Source: Ancylobacter sp. TS-1 (lineage in GTDB: Bacteria > Pseudomonadota > Alphaproteobacteria > Rhizobiales > Xanthobacteraceae). From it: a stretch of DNA of 64,000 nt. The first letter of the stretch is position 1, and each line of letters starts with the position of its first letter. The stretch spans positions 124,001 through 188,000 of the forward strand of contig NZ_CP045144.1 in assembly GCF_009223885.1 (NCBI RefSeq), in the 5' to 3' direction. The notes below the pieces were generated by a model. That model was not told where the DNA came from and did not search any database. It saw only the letters and a program-made list of their open reading frames with translations. The position numbers and the translations under genes were made by a program. Of the stretch, positions 9,866-18,821 are shown in pieces.

Positions 9866-10986
9866 CCCAGCTTTTCCGCCACCCGGTCGGCGATGGCGAG
9901 GCTGGCGGTGAGGCCGGGGGATTCGATGCCGAACAGCTGCACCAGACCCGGCACGCCATGCTCGGCCGGCCCGTCGATGCGGAAATCCGCCGCCGGGGCG
10001 CCGGCCGGCACGATCTTTGGCCGGATGCCGGCATAGGCCGGGTTCAGCGCGCCGTCCGGCAACGCCGGCCAGTAGCGGCGGATGGCGGCATAGAACTTTT
10101 CCCCGCGCGCCGGATCGACAGCGTAGTCGAGACCGTCGACCCATTCGGTGTCCGGCCCGAAACGGGCCTGCCCGCCGAGATCGAGCGTCAGGTGCACGCC
10201 GAGCCCGGCCTGCTCGGGCACGGGATAGACGAGGCGGGAGAACGGCGCCCGGCCGGACAGGGTGAAATAGGAGCCCTTGCAGAACCACGCGTCCGGGACC
10301 GCCTCGGCCGGAATTCCCCTGAGCGCGCGGGCGAGCGGCACGGCGCCATGGCCGGCGGCGTTGATGAAATGCGTGCAGGAAAGCCGCATCGGCTCGGCGC
10401 CGCCGACATCGAGCGCGAAGCCCTCCGCCGTCACCTCGCCGGAGAGGATCGGCGCGTTGAAGGCGATCATGCCGCCGGCGTCCTCCAGATCGCCGCGATA
10501 GGCCAGCATCAGCGCGTGGCTGTCGATGATGCCGGTGGAGGGGGAGAGCAGCGCGGCCTCGGCGTTCAGCGCCGGCTCCAGCGCGCGGGCCCGCGCCCCG
10601 GTCAGCGGGGCAAGGTCGTCGACGCCGCAGGCGCGCGCATGGGCGTCGATGGCGCCGAGCCTCTCGGTCTCGGCGGGGCTGGCGGCGACGATCAGCTTGC
10701 CGCAGTTGCGGTGCGGCACGCCGCGCGCGGCGCAATAGGCGTAGAGCGCATGGCGGCCCTCCACGCACAGCCGGGCCTTGAGCGTGCCGGGAGCGTAGTA
10801 GATGCCGGCATGGATCACCTCGCTGTTGCGCGCCGAGGTTTCCGAGCCGACGAGCCCGGTCGCCTCCAGCACCAGCACCTCGCGGCCCTTCAGCGCCAGC
10901 GCGCGGGCGATGGCGAGGCCGACCACGCCGGCGCCGGCGACGACGCAGTCGACGGAGGCTTCCTCCATGGGGGAATGCGCGCTCAT
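9862..10986 (-). CDS. FAD-dependent oxidoreductase, L-2-hydroxyglutarate dehydrogenase type
   Basis: 374 residues of the DAO/GlpD-like fold. It starts with the FAD-binding [11 protein letters not shown] motif, then the family signature [13 protein letters not shown], and ends with a substrate domain containing GIRPK. These match L-2-hydroxyglutarate oxidase/dehydrogenase (LhgO-like) best, although other 2-hydroxyacid or amino-acid substrates are possible. It begins nine bases after the stop of the PAS kinase gene, so the two may be co-transcribed. An alternative start six codons downstream (MEEAS) is possible. Confidence 0.85.
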   Translation of the reverse strand: MSAHSPMEEASVDCVVAGAGVVGLAIARALALKGREVLVLEATGLVGSETSARNSEVIHAGIYYAPGTLKARLCVEGRHALYAYCAARGVPHRNCGKLIVAASPAETERLGAIDAHARACGVDDLAPLTGARARALEPALNAEAALLSPSTGIIDSHALMLAYRGDLEDAGGMIAFNAPILSGEVTAEGFALDVGGAEPMRLSCTHFINAAGHGAVPLARALRGIPAEAVPDAWFCKGSYFTLSGRAPFSRLVYPVPEQAGLGVHLTLDLGGQARFGPDTEWVDGLDYAVDPARGEKFYAAIRRYWPALPDGALNPAYAGIRPKIVPAGAPAADFRIDGPAEHGVPGLVQLFGIESPGLTASLAIADRVAEKLG

Positions 10987-10995
10987 GCGGCGATC

Positions 10996-13311
10996 TTATT
11001 CGGCCGGGGCCGCGCGGCCAGAGCGATATTGCAGCGCCGGACGTCCGGCCACCGGCAGGCGGACGACGACGGTGGTGCCGACGGCTTCCGAGGAGCGGAT
11101 GCGCATCGAGCCGCCATGCAGCTCGACCAGCGACTTGGCGATGGCGAGGCCCAGCCCCGAGCCCTTGTGGGTCTTGGTGAACTGGCTCTCGACCTGCTCG
11201 AAGGGCCGGCCGATCTTGGCCAGCGCGCTCTTGGGGATGCCGATGCCGCTATCCTCGATGACCAGCAGGGCGGCATGGGCCGAGCGCCGGGTGCGCACGG
11301 TGACGCGGCCGTTCTCGGGCGTGAACTTGATGGCGTTGGAAAGCAGGTTGAGCGCGATCTGCTTGAGCGCGCGCCGGTCCGCCTCGATGGTGGCCGGCTC
11401 GCCGGAATCGGCGGTGACGGTGAGGTGCTTCTCGTCGGCGCGTACCGACATGACGCGGATGGCGTCCTCGACCACCTCGTCCAGCCGCACCTGCTGGAGG
11501 CTGAGCTGCACGCGCCCGGCCTCGATGCGGGACATGTCGAGAATGTCGTTGATGACGTCGAGCAGGTAGCGGCCGGAATCGCGGATGTCGCGGCAGTACT
11601 CATTGTACTTGTCGCTGCCGAGCGGGCCGAACAGCCCGCTTTCCATCAGCTCGGAGAAGCCGATGATGGCGTTGAGCGGCGTGCGCAGTTCGTGGCTCAT
11701 ATTGGCGAGGAATTCGGACTTGGCGCGGTTGGCGTCCTCGGCCTTGGTCTTCTCGTCGGCGTAGTTCTGCGCCAGCTCGGCAAGCTGGAGCGCCTGAAGT
11801 TCCAGCGTCTGCTGCGATTTGCGCAGGTCCGCGACCAGCGCCATCAGCCGCTTCTCGCTTTCCATCAGGCGCTCTTCGTGGCGCTTGAGCGCGGTGATGT
11901 CGGTGCCGACCGAGACGTAGCCGCCATCCTTGGTGCGGCGCTCGGCGACCTTGAGCCAGCGCCCGCCCTCCAGCTGCACCTCGAAGGCGCGCGCGCCTTC
12001 CTCGGGCCGGTCCTCGGGACGCAGCGGAATGCGCACCACCGGCTGGCGGGCGAGCGAGGCGATGGCCTCGAACTCGGCGCCCGGCTGCACATTGGCGTCG
12101 CCGATGCCGTGCAGCGACTGGAACTTGGAATTGCACATCACCAGCCGGTTCGTGCTGTCCCACAGCACGAAGGATTCGGAGATGCTCTCGATGGCGTCGC
12201 GCAGGCGCATGTCGGCGGTGGCGGTGCGCTCGGCGAGGCGGCGCTCCTCGGTGACGTCGACGGCGATGCCGACGAGGTGCGGGGGCTCGCCATTCTCCTG
12301 CGGCACCACTTCGGCACGGGCGCGCAGCCATACCCAGTGGCCGTCGGCGTGCTTCATGCGGAAAACCCGGTCGATGGTGCGGCCGGGCTTGTCGGCGATC
12401 TCGCGGGCGATGTCGTAGAGGTTGGTGTCGTCGGGATGCACGAGGCCGGCGACCTCGCCGAAGGAGATCAGCTCGTCGCGCGGGGCGTGGCCGAGCATCT
12501 CGAACATCGATTCCGACCAGAACATGCGCCCGCGCCCCATGTCCCAGTCCCACAGGCCGCAGCGCCCGCGCGACAGCGCGGTGTCGATGCGCGCGCGCAC
12601 CGTCTCGTAGATGCCGTCCGCCTCGCGGGCGCGGGTCGCCTGCCAGTGGAAGGCGAAGCCGAGGATGAGCAGCACCGCGCCGGTGGTCGACAGCAGGGTG
12701 ACGGTGAGGATGGTGTCGGACTGCCAGGTCGCCAGCGCGCCGGACAGCGGCTGCACCACCACGAGCTGCATCGGCGCGCCCGAGAGGTTTCGCACCGTGG
12801 CCAGCGCCGGCGAGCCGTCCGGCATCACCACGTCGAGCACGCCGGCATTTTCGGCGAAGATGGCGAGGGCCTGGGTGTTGGCGAGAAGCTGGGCGATCTG
12901 CTCGCTGGCGGCCGGCGCGCCGTCATGGGTGGCAACGACCTTGCCGGAAGCGTCGATCAGCCCGTAGCGGCGCCCGTCCTCGGCGGCGCGCGGCAGCAGG
13001 CTCTCGCGCAGCAGGGCGTCGGGGGCGATGATGCCGGCGGCGTGGCGACCGGTCTCGCTCGCGATTGCCGCGGCGAACAGGGCCAGCTCGTCCTTGGCAT
13101 TGGCGATCGCGTCGGTGCGGTAGGCGCGGATCTGCACCACGGCGGCGATGGCGATGGAGGCGATAAAGGCGATGATAAGCGCCGGCACCGCCTTGCGCAT
13201 GAAGGGTTCGGCGTCGACCAGCCGTTGATATGCAGGCCGCGCCACCGAGCGTGCAAGCCCTCTCATGGCTTGTACGCGCACGGACGCGCCTGCAGCGTTG
13301 GCGCGAGCCAT
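10996..13311 (-). CDS. PAS-domain sensor histidine kinase, PleC/DivJ-like
   Basis: 771 residues. It has an N-terminal membrane helix (~40-60), a periplasmic region (~60-195), a second helix near 200-220, two PAS domains (~235-355 and ~360-480), a short coiled coil, a HisKA domain with phospho-acceptor His540 (NMSHELRTPLNAI) and an ATPase domain ending GSGLGLAI. The DILDMSRIEAG region resembles PleC-type cell-cycle kinases, but specificity cannot be read from sequence. The ATG at 13311 has GGGAGG seven bases upstream and is chosen over 13371. The cognate regulator is not in the window. Confidence 0.88.
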   Translation of the reverse strand: MARANAAGASVRVQAMRGLARSVARPAYQRLVDAEPFMRKAVPALIIAFIASIAIAAVVQIRAYRTDAIANAKDELALFAAAIASETGRHAAGIIAPDALLRESLLPRAAEDGRRYGLIDASGKVVATHDGAPAASEQIAQLLANTQALAIFAENAGVLDVVMPDGSPALATVRNLSGAPMQLVVVQPLSGALATWQSDTILTVTLLSTTGAVLLILGFAFHWQATRAREADGIYETVRARIDTALSRGRCGLWDWDMGRGRMFWSESMFEMLGHAPRDELISFGEVAGLVHPDDTNLYDIAREIADKPGRTIDRVFRMKHADGHWVWLRARAEVVPQENGEPPHLVGIAVDVTEERRLAERTATADMRLRDAIESISESFVLWDSTNRLVMCNSKFQSLHGIGDANVQPGAEFEAIASLARQPVVRIPLRPEDRPEEGARAFEVQLEGGRWLKVAERRTKDGGYVSVGTDITALKRHEERLMESEKRLMALVADLRKSQQTLELQALQLAELAQNYADEKTKAEDANRAKSEFLANMSHELRTPLNAIIGFSELMESGLFGPLGSDKYNEYCRDIRDSGRYLLDVINDILDMSRIEAGRVQLSLQQVRLDEVVEDAIRVMSVRADEKHLTVTADSGEPATIEADRRALKQIALNLLSNAIKFTPENGRVTVRTRRSAHAALLVIEDSGIGIPKSALAKIGRPFEQVESQFTKTHKGSGLGLAIAKSLVELHGGSMRIRSSEAVGTTVVVRLPVAGRPALQYRSGRAAPAE

Positions 13312-13602
13312 CCGCCGGCCTCCCCCGAAGTCCCAACCCCGATCCCAAACGACAGGAGCGATGTGCCGCATCTCTCCGAATCACCCCGATTTGAATCGAA
13401 TCGACCCCCCGCTGTCCAGAGTCCTTGGGAGTCAAGTTAAGGATTCCGCAACCATTGGGTGGTGGGCGCCTCACCGGGGTGTGTGGCGGGCGCCGACAGC
13501 GCAAGCGGCGCAAGGCGACAACCGCGCCGCATGGACGGCCCGAGGCGCCCGGTGCTATGCGCAGACGCCCCGTTCCGGGCGCCAGCAGGGAGACAGGACG
13601 AC
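13312..13602. other. Intergenic region between PAS kinase and Fae gene
   Basis: 291 bases between divergent genes, so it must hold the promoter of the kinase (minus) and of the Fae-family gene (plus). I see no clear -35/-10 pair, operator or hairpin. The stretch near 13375-13440 is less GC-rich than its surroundings and is the likeliest promoter area. Confidence 0.4.
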
Positions 13603-14142
13603 ATGAGCGACATCTGGTTCCGCACCGGCGAGGCCACCGTGCTCGCCACTGAGGGGCAGTACACCGACGCGATGCCCGAAGTGCTGATCGGCTCGGTGCG
13701 CGGCCCGGCCGGGCATGCCTTCGCCTCCATGATGGGGCAGGTGCAGGGCCATACCCGCATGTTCGTGGTGCGCGACCTGAACCAGCAGGTGCGCCCGGCG
13801 ACGATGATGACCACCAAGGCCACCATCCACACGCTCGAATATGTCGACCTGCTCGGCGGCGTGGTGCAGGGCGCCATCGGCGACGCCATCGTCGACGCGC
13901 TGGCCGAGGGCATCCTGCCGAAGGAGCAGGCGGACGAGCTGTGCATGATCGTGATGGTGTGGCTGGACCCGCGCTGCGCCGAGGATCCCAACCTCGACAA
14001 GGCGGACCTGTACCGCACCAATTACGAGGCGATGAAGATCGCGCTGGAGCGCGCCATGACCGGCCGTCCGACCGTCGACGAGTTGATCGCCAACCGCAAG
14101 AGCGTCAAGCACTACGCGCTGGACGGCGTGGTCGAGTACTGA
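13603..14142 (+). CDS. fae: Formaldehyde-activating enzyme (Fae) family protein, possibly a divergent paralog
   Basis: 179 residues. Fae condenses formaldehyde with H4MPT to methylene-H4MPT in the cytosol. Family features are visible: GEATV near the start, LIGSVRGPAGHAF (~28-40), a hydrophobic core with IVDALAEGILPKEQADEL, the YRTNYEAMKIALERA helix and the RKSVKHYA ending. The segment that in classical Fae reads A-H-I-D (as I recall it, with the catalytic His) reads A-M-P-E here (Met24), so it may be a Fae-like paralog rather than the main enzyme. The ATG follows AGGACGAC; the upstream in-frame extension is rejected. It stands alone, 4-13 kb from the other C1 genes. Confidence 0.82.
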   Translation: MSDIWFRTGEATVLATEGQYTDAMPEVLIGSVRGPAGHAFASMMGQVQGHTRMFVVRDLNQQVRPATMMTTKATIHTLEYVDLLGGVVQGAIGDAIVDALAEGILPKEQADELCMIVMVWLDPRCAEDPNLDKADLYRTNYEAMKIALERAMTGRPTVDELIANRKSVKHYALDGVVEY

Positions 14143-14145
14143 GCC

Positions 14146-15582
14146 TCAGCCCGGGCCCGGCGGCGTCGCGTCGGTCGCGGCGGCGTCGGGTACCGGCACC
14201 GGGTACATGGAGCCGTCGACGCCGGCGATGAGGATGCGGTTTCGCCCGGCCTGCTTGGCCGCGTAGAGCGCCCGGTCGGCGCTGGCGAGGAGATCGGTGC
14301 GGCGGCCGCCGGGGGCCGCCTCGGCGTGGCGGACCGTGATGCCGATGCTGACGGTGACGATGCCGTCGGGGCTGCCGGCATGGGGAATGCGCAGCGCGCG
14401 CACCGCCTGCAGCATGGCGGTCGCCACCGACTCGCCATCGTGCTTCGTCGAATCGGGAAGGATGGTGGCGAACTCCTCGCCGCCATAGCGGGTGACGAGA
14501 TCGGCCGGGCGGACGGCGCAGCCGCGCAGGGCCTCGGCGATCCGCCGCAGGCAGTCGTCGCCCTCAATGTGGCCGTAGAGATCGTTGTAGGACTTGAAGT
14601 CGTCGACATCGATCATCAGCAGCGCCAGCGACGGTTCGTTGCGGCCCGAGCGGCCGAGTTCGCGCGCCAGCGCCTTGTCGAACTTGCGCCGGTTGGGCAG
14701 TTCGGTCAGCGCGTCCATCTCCGACAGTTCGGTCAGGCGACGATTGGCCTCGACCAACTCGCGCTCCAGCCGCTCGCGCTGGCGCACCGTGGCTTCCAGC
14801 TCTTCCTCGATCTGCTTCTGGCGGGTGATGTCGACGCTGGTGGCGAGCAGGCGCAGCGGCTTGCCGCTGGCATCGCGCGCGACGATGCGGCCGCGCCCGA
14901 GTATCCAGCGCCAGCGGCCGAAGCGGTCGGCGATGCGGTAGACCGCCTCGAACACCTCGCTGGTGCCCGCGAGCACCTGCTCGTAGCGCCGGATCACGCC
15001 CGGGCGGTCCTCCGGGTGGACGATGCTCCACGCGGTATGCTGGGCCTCGTCGGACAATTCGCCGGTGGCGTAGCCGACGGCCCGGCGCCAGTGCCGGGAA
15101 CGGGCGACCCGGCCGGTGGGGATGTCGAGCTCCCATATCCACTGGCCCGCGCTCTCCAGCGCCGCGCCGATCTGCCGCTCGCGGCGGGCGAGGGCGGCGC
15201 GCAGCTCGCGGCGGCGGGTGATGTCTGTCAGCGCGACGGACAGCGCCGCCGTCGACCCGGCATCGTCGAGAAGCGGGGCGGCCGACACCAGGAAGGTGCG
15301 CTCGCCGCCCGGCTCGGAAAGCTCCTGATCGTGCAGTGCGCGTCCGGCGTCGATGCGGTCGAACCAGCGGTTCAGGAGGGCCGAGGCGCCGGGCAGGAAA
15401 TCGTCGGCGGGGCGGCCGACGAGGGCGCAGACCGGCGCACCGGCGAGCGCGGCCAGACGCGCATTGACCGCGAGCAGACGCAAGTCGCGGGCGACGATGC
15501 AGAGCGCGACGGGCGCGCTGGCGAAGGCGGCGTCGCGCGCCGGCTGCGTCGGATCGAATGGCGGGAACGCGTCACTGCCCAT
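14146..15582 (-). CDS. PAS domain diguanylate cyclase (GGDEF)
   Basis: 478 residues. Two PAS-type sensing regions (~15-125 and ~140-265) are followed by a helical linker and a GGDEF domain. The active-site motif is RYGGEEF (~364-370), so cyclic di-GMP synthesis from GTP is expected to be active. There is no membrane segment and no EAL domain. The ATG at 15582 has GGAGGA ten bases upstream; the frame extends to 15645 without a ribosome site. It is convergent with the Fae gene, with only three bases between the two stops, and downstream of pepN on the same strand. Confidence 0.9.
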   Translation of the reverse strand: MGSDAFPPFDPTQPARDAAFASAPVALCIVARDLRLLAVNARLAALAGAPVCALVGRPADDFLPGASALLNRWFDRIDAGRALHDQELSEPGGERTFLVSAAPLLDDAGSTAALSVALTDITRRRELRAALARRERQIGAALESAGQWIWELDIPTGRVARSRHWRRAVGYATGELSDEAQHTAWSIVHPEDRPGVIRRYEQVLAGTSEVFEAVYRIADRFGRWRWILGRGRIVARDASGKPLRLLATSVDITRQKQIEEELEATVRQRERLERELVEANRRLTELSEMDALTELPNRRKFDKALARELGRSGRNEPSLALLMIDVDDFKSYNDLYGHIEGDDCLRRIAEALRGCAVRPADLVTRYGGEEFATILPDSTKHDGESVATAMLQAVRALRIPHAGSPDGIVTVSIGITVRHAEAAPGGRRTDLLASADRALYAAKQAGRNRILIAGVDGSMYPVPVPDAAATDATPPGPG

Positions 15583-15653
15583 GGAGCGGTGTTCCTCCGA
15601 TGCAGCGCACAATAGCCCTGTTCGCGCCGCGCCGGAATTCCCCATGCGGGTTT

Positions 15654-15659
15654 ATTATA
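15654..15659 (-). promoter_or_regulatory. Possible -10 box for the GGDEF gene
   Basis: The minus strand reads TATAAT here, about 70 bases upstream of the GGDEF start, in otherwise GC-rich DNA. No good -35 box is found 16-18 bases upstream, so this is weak. Confidence 0.25.
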
Positions 15660-15670
15660 CAGGTGTCCAA

Positions 15671-15687
15671 CGGGCGCAGGGCGCCCG
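15671..15687 (-). terminator. Hairpin just after pepN stop, no U-tract
   Basis: CGGGCGC (15671-15677) and GCGCCCG (15681-15687) form a seven-base perfect stem eight bases past the pepN stop. There is no run of T, so it may be only a transcript-end stabiliser or a weak terminator. Confidence 0.35.
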
Positions 15688-15694
15688 CGCACGG

Positions 15695-18343
15695 TCAGTC
15701 GAGCGAGCGCGAGACGATGTCCGACACGTCGGGCGAGAGCCCCTCGCGGGCGGCGACGCGGCGCAGCGCCCGCTCGGCCGAGGCCCGCCGCACCGGCTCC
15801 AGCGCGCGCCAGCTCTTGAAGGCGGCGAGGAGGCGCGCCGCCACCTGCGGGTTGCGCCCGTCCAGCTCCAGCACCGCCTCCGCCACGAAGTCATGCCCGG
15901 CACCGTCGGCCCGGTTGAACTGGGTCTGGTTGATGGCGGCGAAGGAGCCGATCAGCGAGCGCACGCGGTTGGGATTGCCCCAGGAGAAGGCCGGATGGGC
16001 GGTGAGGCCGCGCACGCGTTCCAGCGCTCCCGGCTCGGCGATCTGCGCCTGCAGGGCGAGCCATTTGTCGACCACCAGCGGGTCGTCGCGGAACTGCGCG
16101 TAGAACGCCGCCAGCGCCGCCTCGCGCGCGTCCGGCGCGCTGTGGGCCAGCACCGAGAGGGACTGGAAGCGGTCGGTCATGTTGTCGGCGCGCTCGAAAT
16201 GAGCGAGCGCCCGCGCGATGCCGCTCGCCGCGCCGGTGGCGGCCAGCAGGTCGAGGCTGGCATTGCGCAGCGCGCGGCGGCCGGCCGAGGCGGCGTCGGG
16301 CGAATAGGGGCCGGACGGGGCATGGCGCGCATATGCGTCTTCCAGCGCCGGTGCCAGCGCCTCGCCCAGCGCGCGGCGAAGCGCGCTGCGGGCGGCGTGG
16401 ATGGCGTCCGGGTCGACATCGCCGCCGATCTCGCGGGCGACGTCGCTCTCCGAGGGCACGGAGAGGGCCTGCGCGATGAAGGCCGGGTCGAGCGACCCGT
16501 CCCCGAGCGTCGCGCCGAGCGCCGCCACCAGCGCGTCCGGCGGCGGCAGCGGGCGTCCGGCGCGGTGGGCCGCCGTCGCCTCCACGAGATGGGCGAGGGC
16601 GATGGACTGGCCGGCGTCGAAGCGGTTGAACGGGTCGGCATCGTGGCGGGCGAGGAAGACGAGATCGTCGGTCGTCAGATTGCTGGCGAGCTTCACCGGC
16701 GCCGAGAAGCCGCGGTTGAGCGAGGGCACCGGGCGCTGCGCCACGTCGCGGAAGACGAAGCTCTGGCGCGCCTGCGTGACCATGAGCACGCCGCGCTCGG
16801 CATTGGTGCCGTCGTCGAGGCGCATCGGCAGGTCGCGCCCGTCCGGCCCGACGAGGCCGAGCGCGAGCGGGATCACCATCGGCTGCTTGACGTCCTGGCC
16901 CGGGGTGGGCGCCAGCGTCTGCTGGACATCGAGCCGGAAGCTGCGCGCCGCCTCGTCCCAATGGCCGGAGACGGCGAGACGGGGCGTGCCCGACTGCGCG
17001 TACCACAGGGCGAACTGCGTCAGGTCGGTGCCGGTGGCGTCGGCAAAGCAGGCGAGGAAGTCCTCCACCGTCGCCGCGTCGCCGTCATGGCGCTCGAAAT
17101 AGAGGTCCATGCCGGTGCGGAAGCCGTCCTCGCCCAGCAGCGTCTTGAGCATGCGCACGACCTCGGCGCCCTTTTCGTAGACGGTCGCCGTGTAGAAATT
17201 GTTGATCTCGCGATAGGTGTCCGGGCGCACGGGATGCGCCAGCGGGCCGGCATCCTCAGGGAACTGGTGGCTTTTCAGCAGGCGCACATCGGCGATGCGC
17301 TTGACCGCGCGCGAGCGCTGGTCGGAGGAAAATTCCTGGTCGCGGAAGACGGTAAGCCCTTCCTTCAGGCAGAGCTGGAACCAGTCGCGGCAGGTGATGC
17401 GGTTGCCGGTCCAGTTGTGGAAATATTCGTGGGCGATGATCGCCTCGATGTTCGCATAGTCAGCGTCGGTGGCCGTCTCGGGGCTGGCCAGCACGTATTT
17501 GTCGTTGAAGACGTTGAGCCCCTTGTTCTCCATCGCCCCCATGTTGAAGTCAGCGACCGCCACGATGTTGAACACGTCGAGGTCGTATTCGCGCCCGAAC
17601 GCCTCCTCGTCCCAGCGCAGCGAGCGACGCAGCGCGTCCATGGCGTAGCCGGCGCGCCTGGTCTTGCCGGGCTCGACATAGATGCCGAGCTCGACCTTCC
17701 GGCCGCTGGCGGTGACGAAGTCCTCCACGATGCGGTCCAGCTGCCCGCCGACGAGGGCGAAGAGATAGGAAGGCTTGGGCCACGGGTCGTGCCAGACCGC
17801 ATAGTGGCGGCTCGTGCCCTCCACCGCGCCGCTCTCGACCGGGTTGCCGTTGGCGAGCAGGACGGGGGCCTCCTCGCGCTCGGCCTCAAGGCGCACGGTG
17901 TAGACGGCGAGCACGTCCGGCCGGTCGGGGAAATAGGTGATGCGGCGGAAGCCCTCGGCCTCGCACTGGGTGCAATAGGCGCCCGAGGAGCGGTAGAGGC
18001 CCATCAGCTTGGTGTTGGCGGAGGGGTCGACGACCGTCTCGATCTCCAGCGTGAGCGGGCGCTGCGGCGGGGCGAGCAGGGTGAGCGCGGAAACCGTCGC
18101 CACATAGGCGTTGCCGGCCAGCGGCACACCGTCGAGCGCCAGCGACTTCAGCGACAACTCGTCGCCGTCGAGCACGATGGGCGAGCCCTCGCGCCCCTGC
18201 GGGTTCGGGCGCATGGCGAGCCGGGCGAGGATCCGCGTCGCGGTGGGGTGGAGGCGCACGTCGAGATGCACCGTGTCCACGAGCCAGTCCGGCGGCCGGT
18301 AGTCGGAGAGGCGGACGGGCTGGGTCACGGCATCGCGCGGCAT
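15695..18343 (-). CDS. pepN: Aminopeptidase N (M1 zinc metallopeptidase)
   Basis: 882 residues; removes N-terminal residues from peptides in the cytosol. It has the substrate-binding GAMENKGLN motif (~270) and the zinc site HEYFHNWTGNR (~residues 301-311) with the third ligand Glu about 20 residues on (LKEGLTVFRDQEF). The C-terminal helical domain is complete. Length equals E. coli PepN. It lies 86 bases downstream of folB on the same strand, and may be read through from the mfnD-mfnF-folB unit although it has no C1 role. Confidence 0.95.
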   Translation of the reverse strand: MPRDAVTQPVRLSDYRPPDWLVDTVHLDVRLHPTATRILARLAMRPNPQGREGSPIVLDGDELSLKSLALDGVPLAGNAYVATVSALTLLAPPQRPLTLEIETVVDPSANTKLMGLYRSSGAYCTQCEAEGFRRITYFPDRPDVLAVYTVRLEAEREEAPVLLANGNPVESGAVEGTSRHYAVWHDPWPKPSYLFALVGGQLDRIVEDFVTASGRKVELGIYVEPGKTRRAGYAMDALRRSLRWDEEAFGREYDLDVFNIVAVADFNMGAMENKGLNVFNDKYVLASPETATDADYANIEAIIAHEYFHNWTGNRITCRDWFQLCLKEGLTVFRDQEFSSDQRSRAVKRIADVRLLKSHQFPEDAGPLAHPVRPDTYREINNFYTATVYEKGAEVVRMLKTLLGEDGFRTGMDLYFERHDGDAATVEDFLACFADATGTDLTQFALWYAQSGTPRLAVSGHWDEAARSFRLDVQQTLAPTPGQDVKQPMVIPLALGLVGPDGRDLPMRLDDGTNAERGVLMVTQARQSFVFRDVAQRPVPSLNRGFSAPVKLASNLTTDDLVFLARHDADPFNRFDAGQSIALAHLVEATAAHRAGRPLPPPDALVAALGATLGDGSLDPAFIAQALSVPSESDVAREIGGDVDPDAIHAARSALRRALGEALAPALEDAYARHAPSGPYSPDAASAGRRALRNASLDLLAATGAASGIARALAHFERADNMTDRFQSLSVLAHSAPDAREAALAAFYAQFRDDPLVVDKWLALQAQIAEPGALERVRGLTAHPAFSWGNPNRVRSLIGSFAAINQTQFNRADGAGHDFVAEAVLELDGRNPQVAARLLAAFKSWRALEPVRRASAERALRRVAAREGLSPDVSDIVSRSLD

Positions 18344-18429
18344 GGGCAGGCTCCCGGGGGCAAAGGGCGGGCGTGGGGCAACAATTGGGGTCTCGCGGCG
18401 CCAACCGGAAGGGGGCGCCGCGGCCTCGG

Positions 18430-18792
18430 TCAGCGCGTGCGGGTGATGTCGACACCGGCGTCGCGGAAGATGCCGGCGATCGGGGCGGCAGGCTTGTGGA
18501 TTTCCACGCGCACCTTCTCGACGCGCGGATAGCGCGCGAGCACGGCATCCGCGATGGCCTGGGCGAAGGCTTCCAGAATGTGGAAGCGGTGGCCGGAGGA
18601 GACCTCGTGGATGACCTCGAACACCTTCTCATAGCCGACGGTCTCGCTGTAATTGTCGTGCGCGGCGGCCGGCCCGGTGTCCAGCCACCAGTCGATGTCG
18701 ACGATGAAACGCTGGCCGAGCCGCGCCTCCTCGGGATGCAGGCCGTGATGGGCGTGCAGTTCGACGCCTCGGAGGAAGATACGATCGGACAT
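18430..18792 (-). CDS. folB: Dihydroneopterin aldolase FolB
   Basis: 120 residues; cleaves 7,8-dihydroneopterin to 6-hydroxymethyl-7,8-dihydropterin, the shared pterin precursor of folate and H4MPT. Family features: RGVELHAHHGLHPEEARLGQ, a central TVGYEKVFEVI with the conserved Tyr, then FHILEAFAQAIAD and VRVEIHKP with the catalytic Lys. It lies 29 bases downstream of mfnF in a C1 operon, so it probably feeds methanopterin synthesis rather than being the main folate enzyme (inference). Confidence 0.9.
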   Translation of the reverse strand: MSDRIFLRGVELHAHHGLHPEEARLGQRFIVDIDWWLDTGPAAAHDNYSETVGYEKVFEVIHEVSSGHRFHILEAFAQAIADAVLARYPRVEKVRVEIHKPAAPIAGIFRDAGVDITRTR

Positions 18793-18821
18793 CGCGGGGT
18801 ACTTCCGGCTGGTGTGAAGGA

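Noticed and set aside
8159..10768. 869-residue minus-strand open frame
   Set aside because: It runs antisense to glnE and out of frame over the FAD oxidoreductase gene; no domains.
9958..13440. 1160-residue plus-strand open frame
   Set aside because: It is antisense to the FAD oxidoreductase and PAS kinase genes, both with clear domains.
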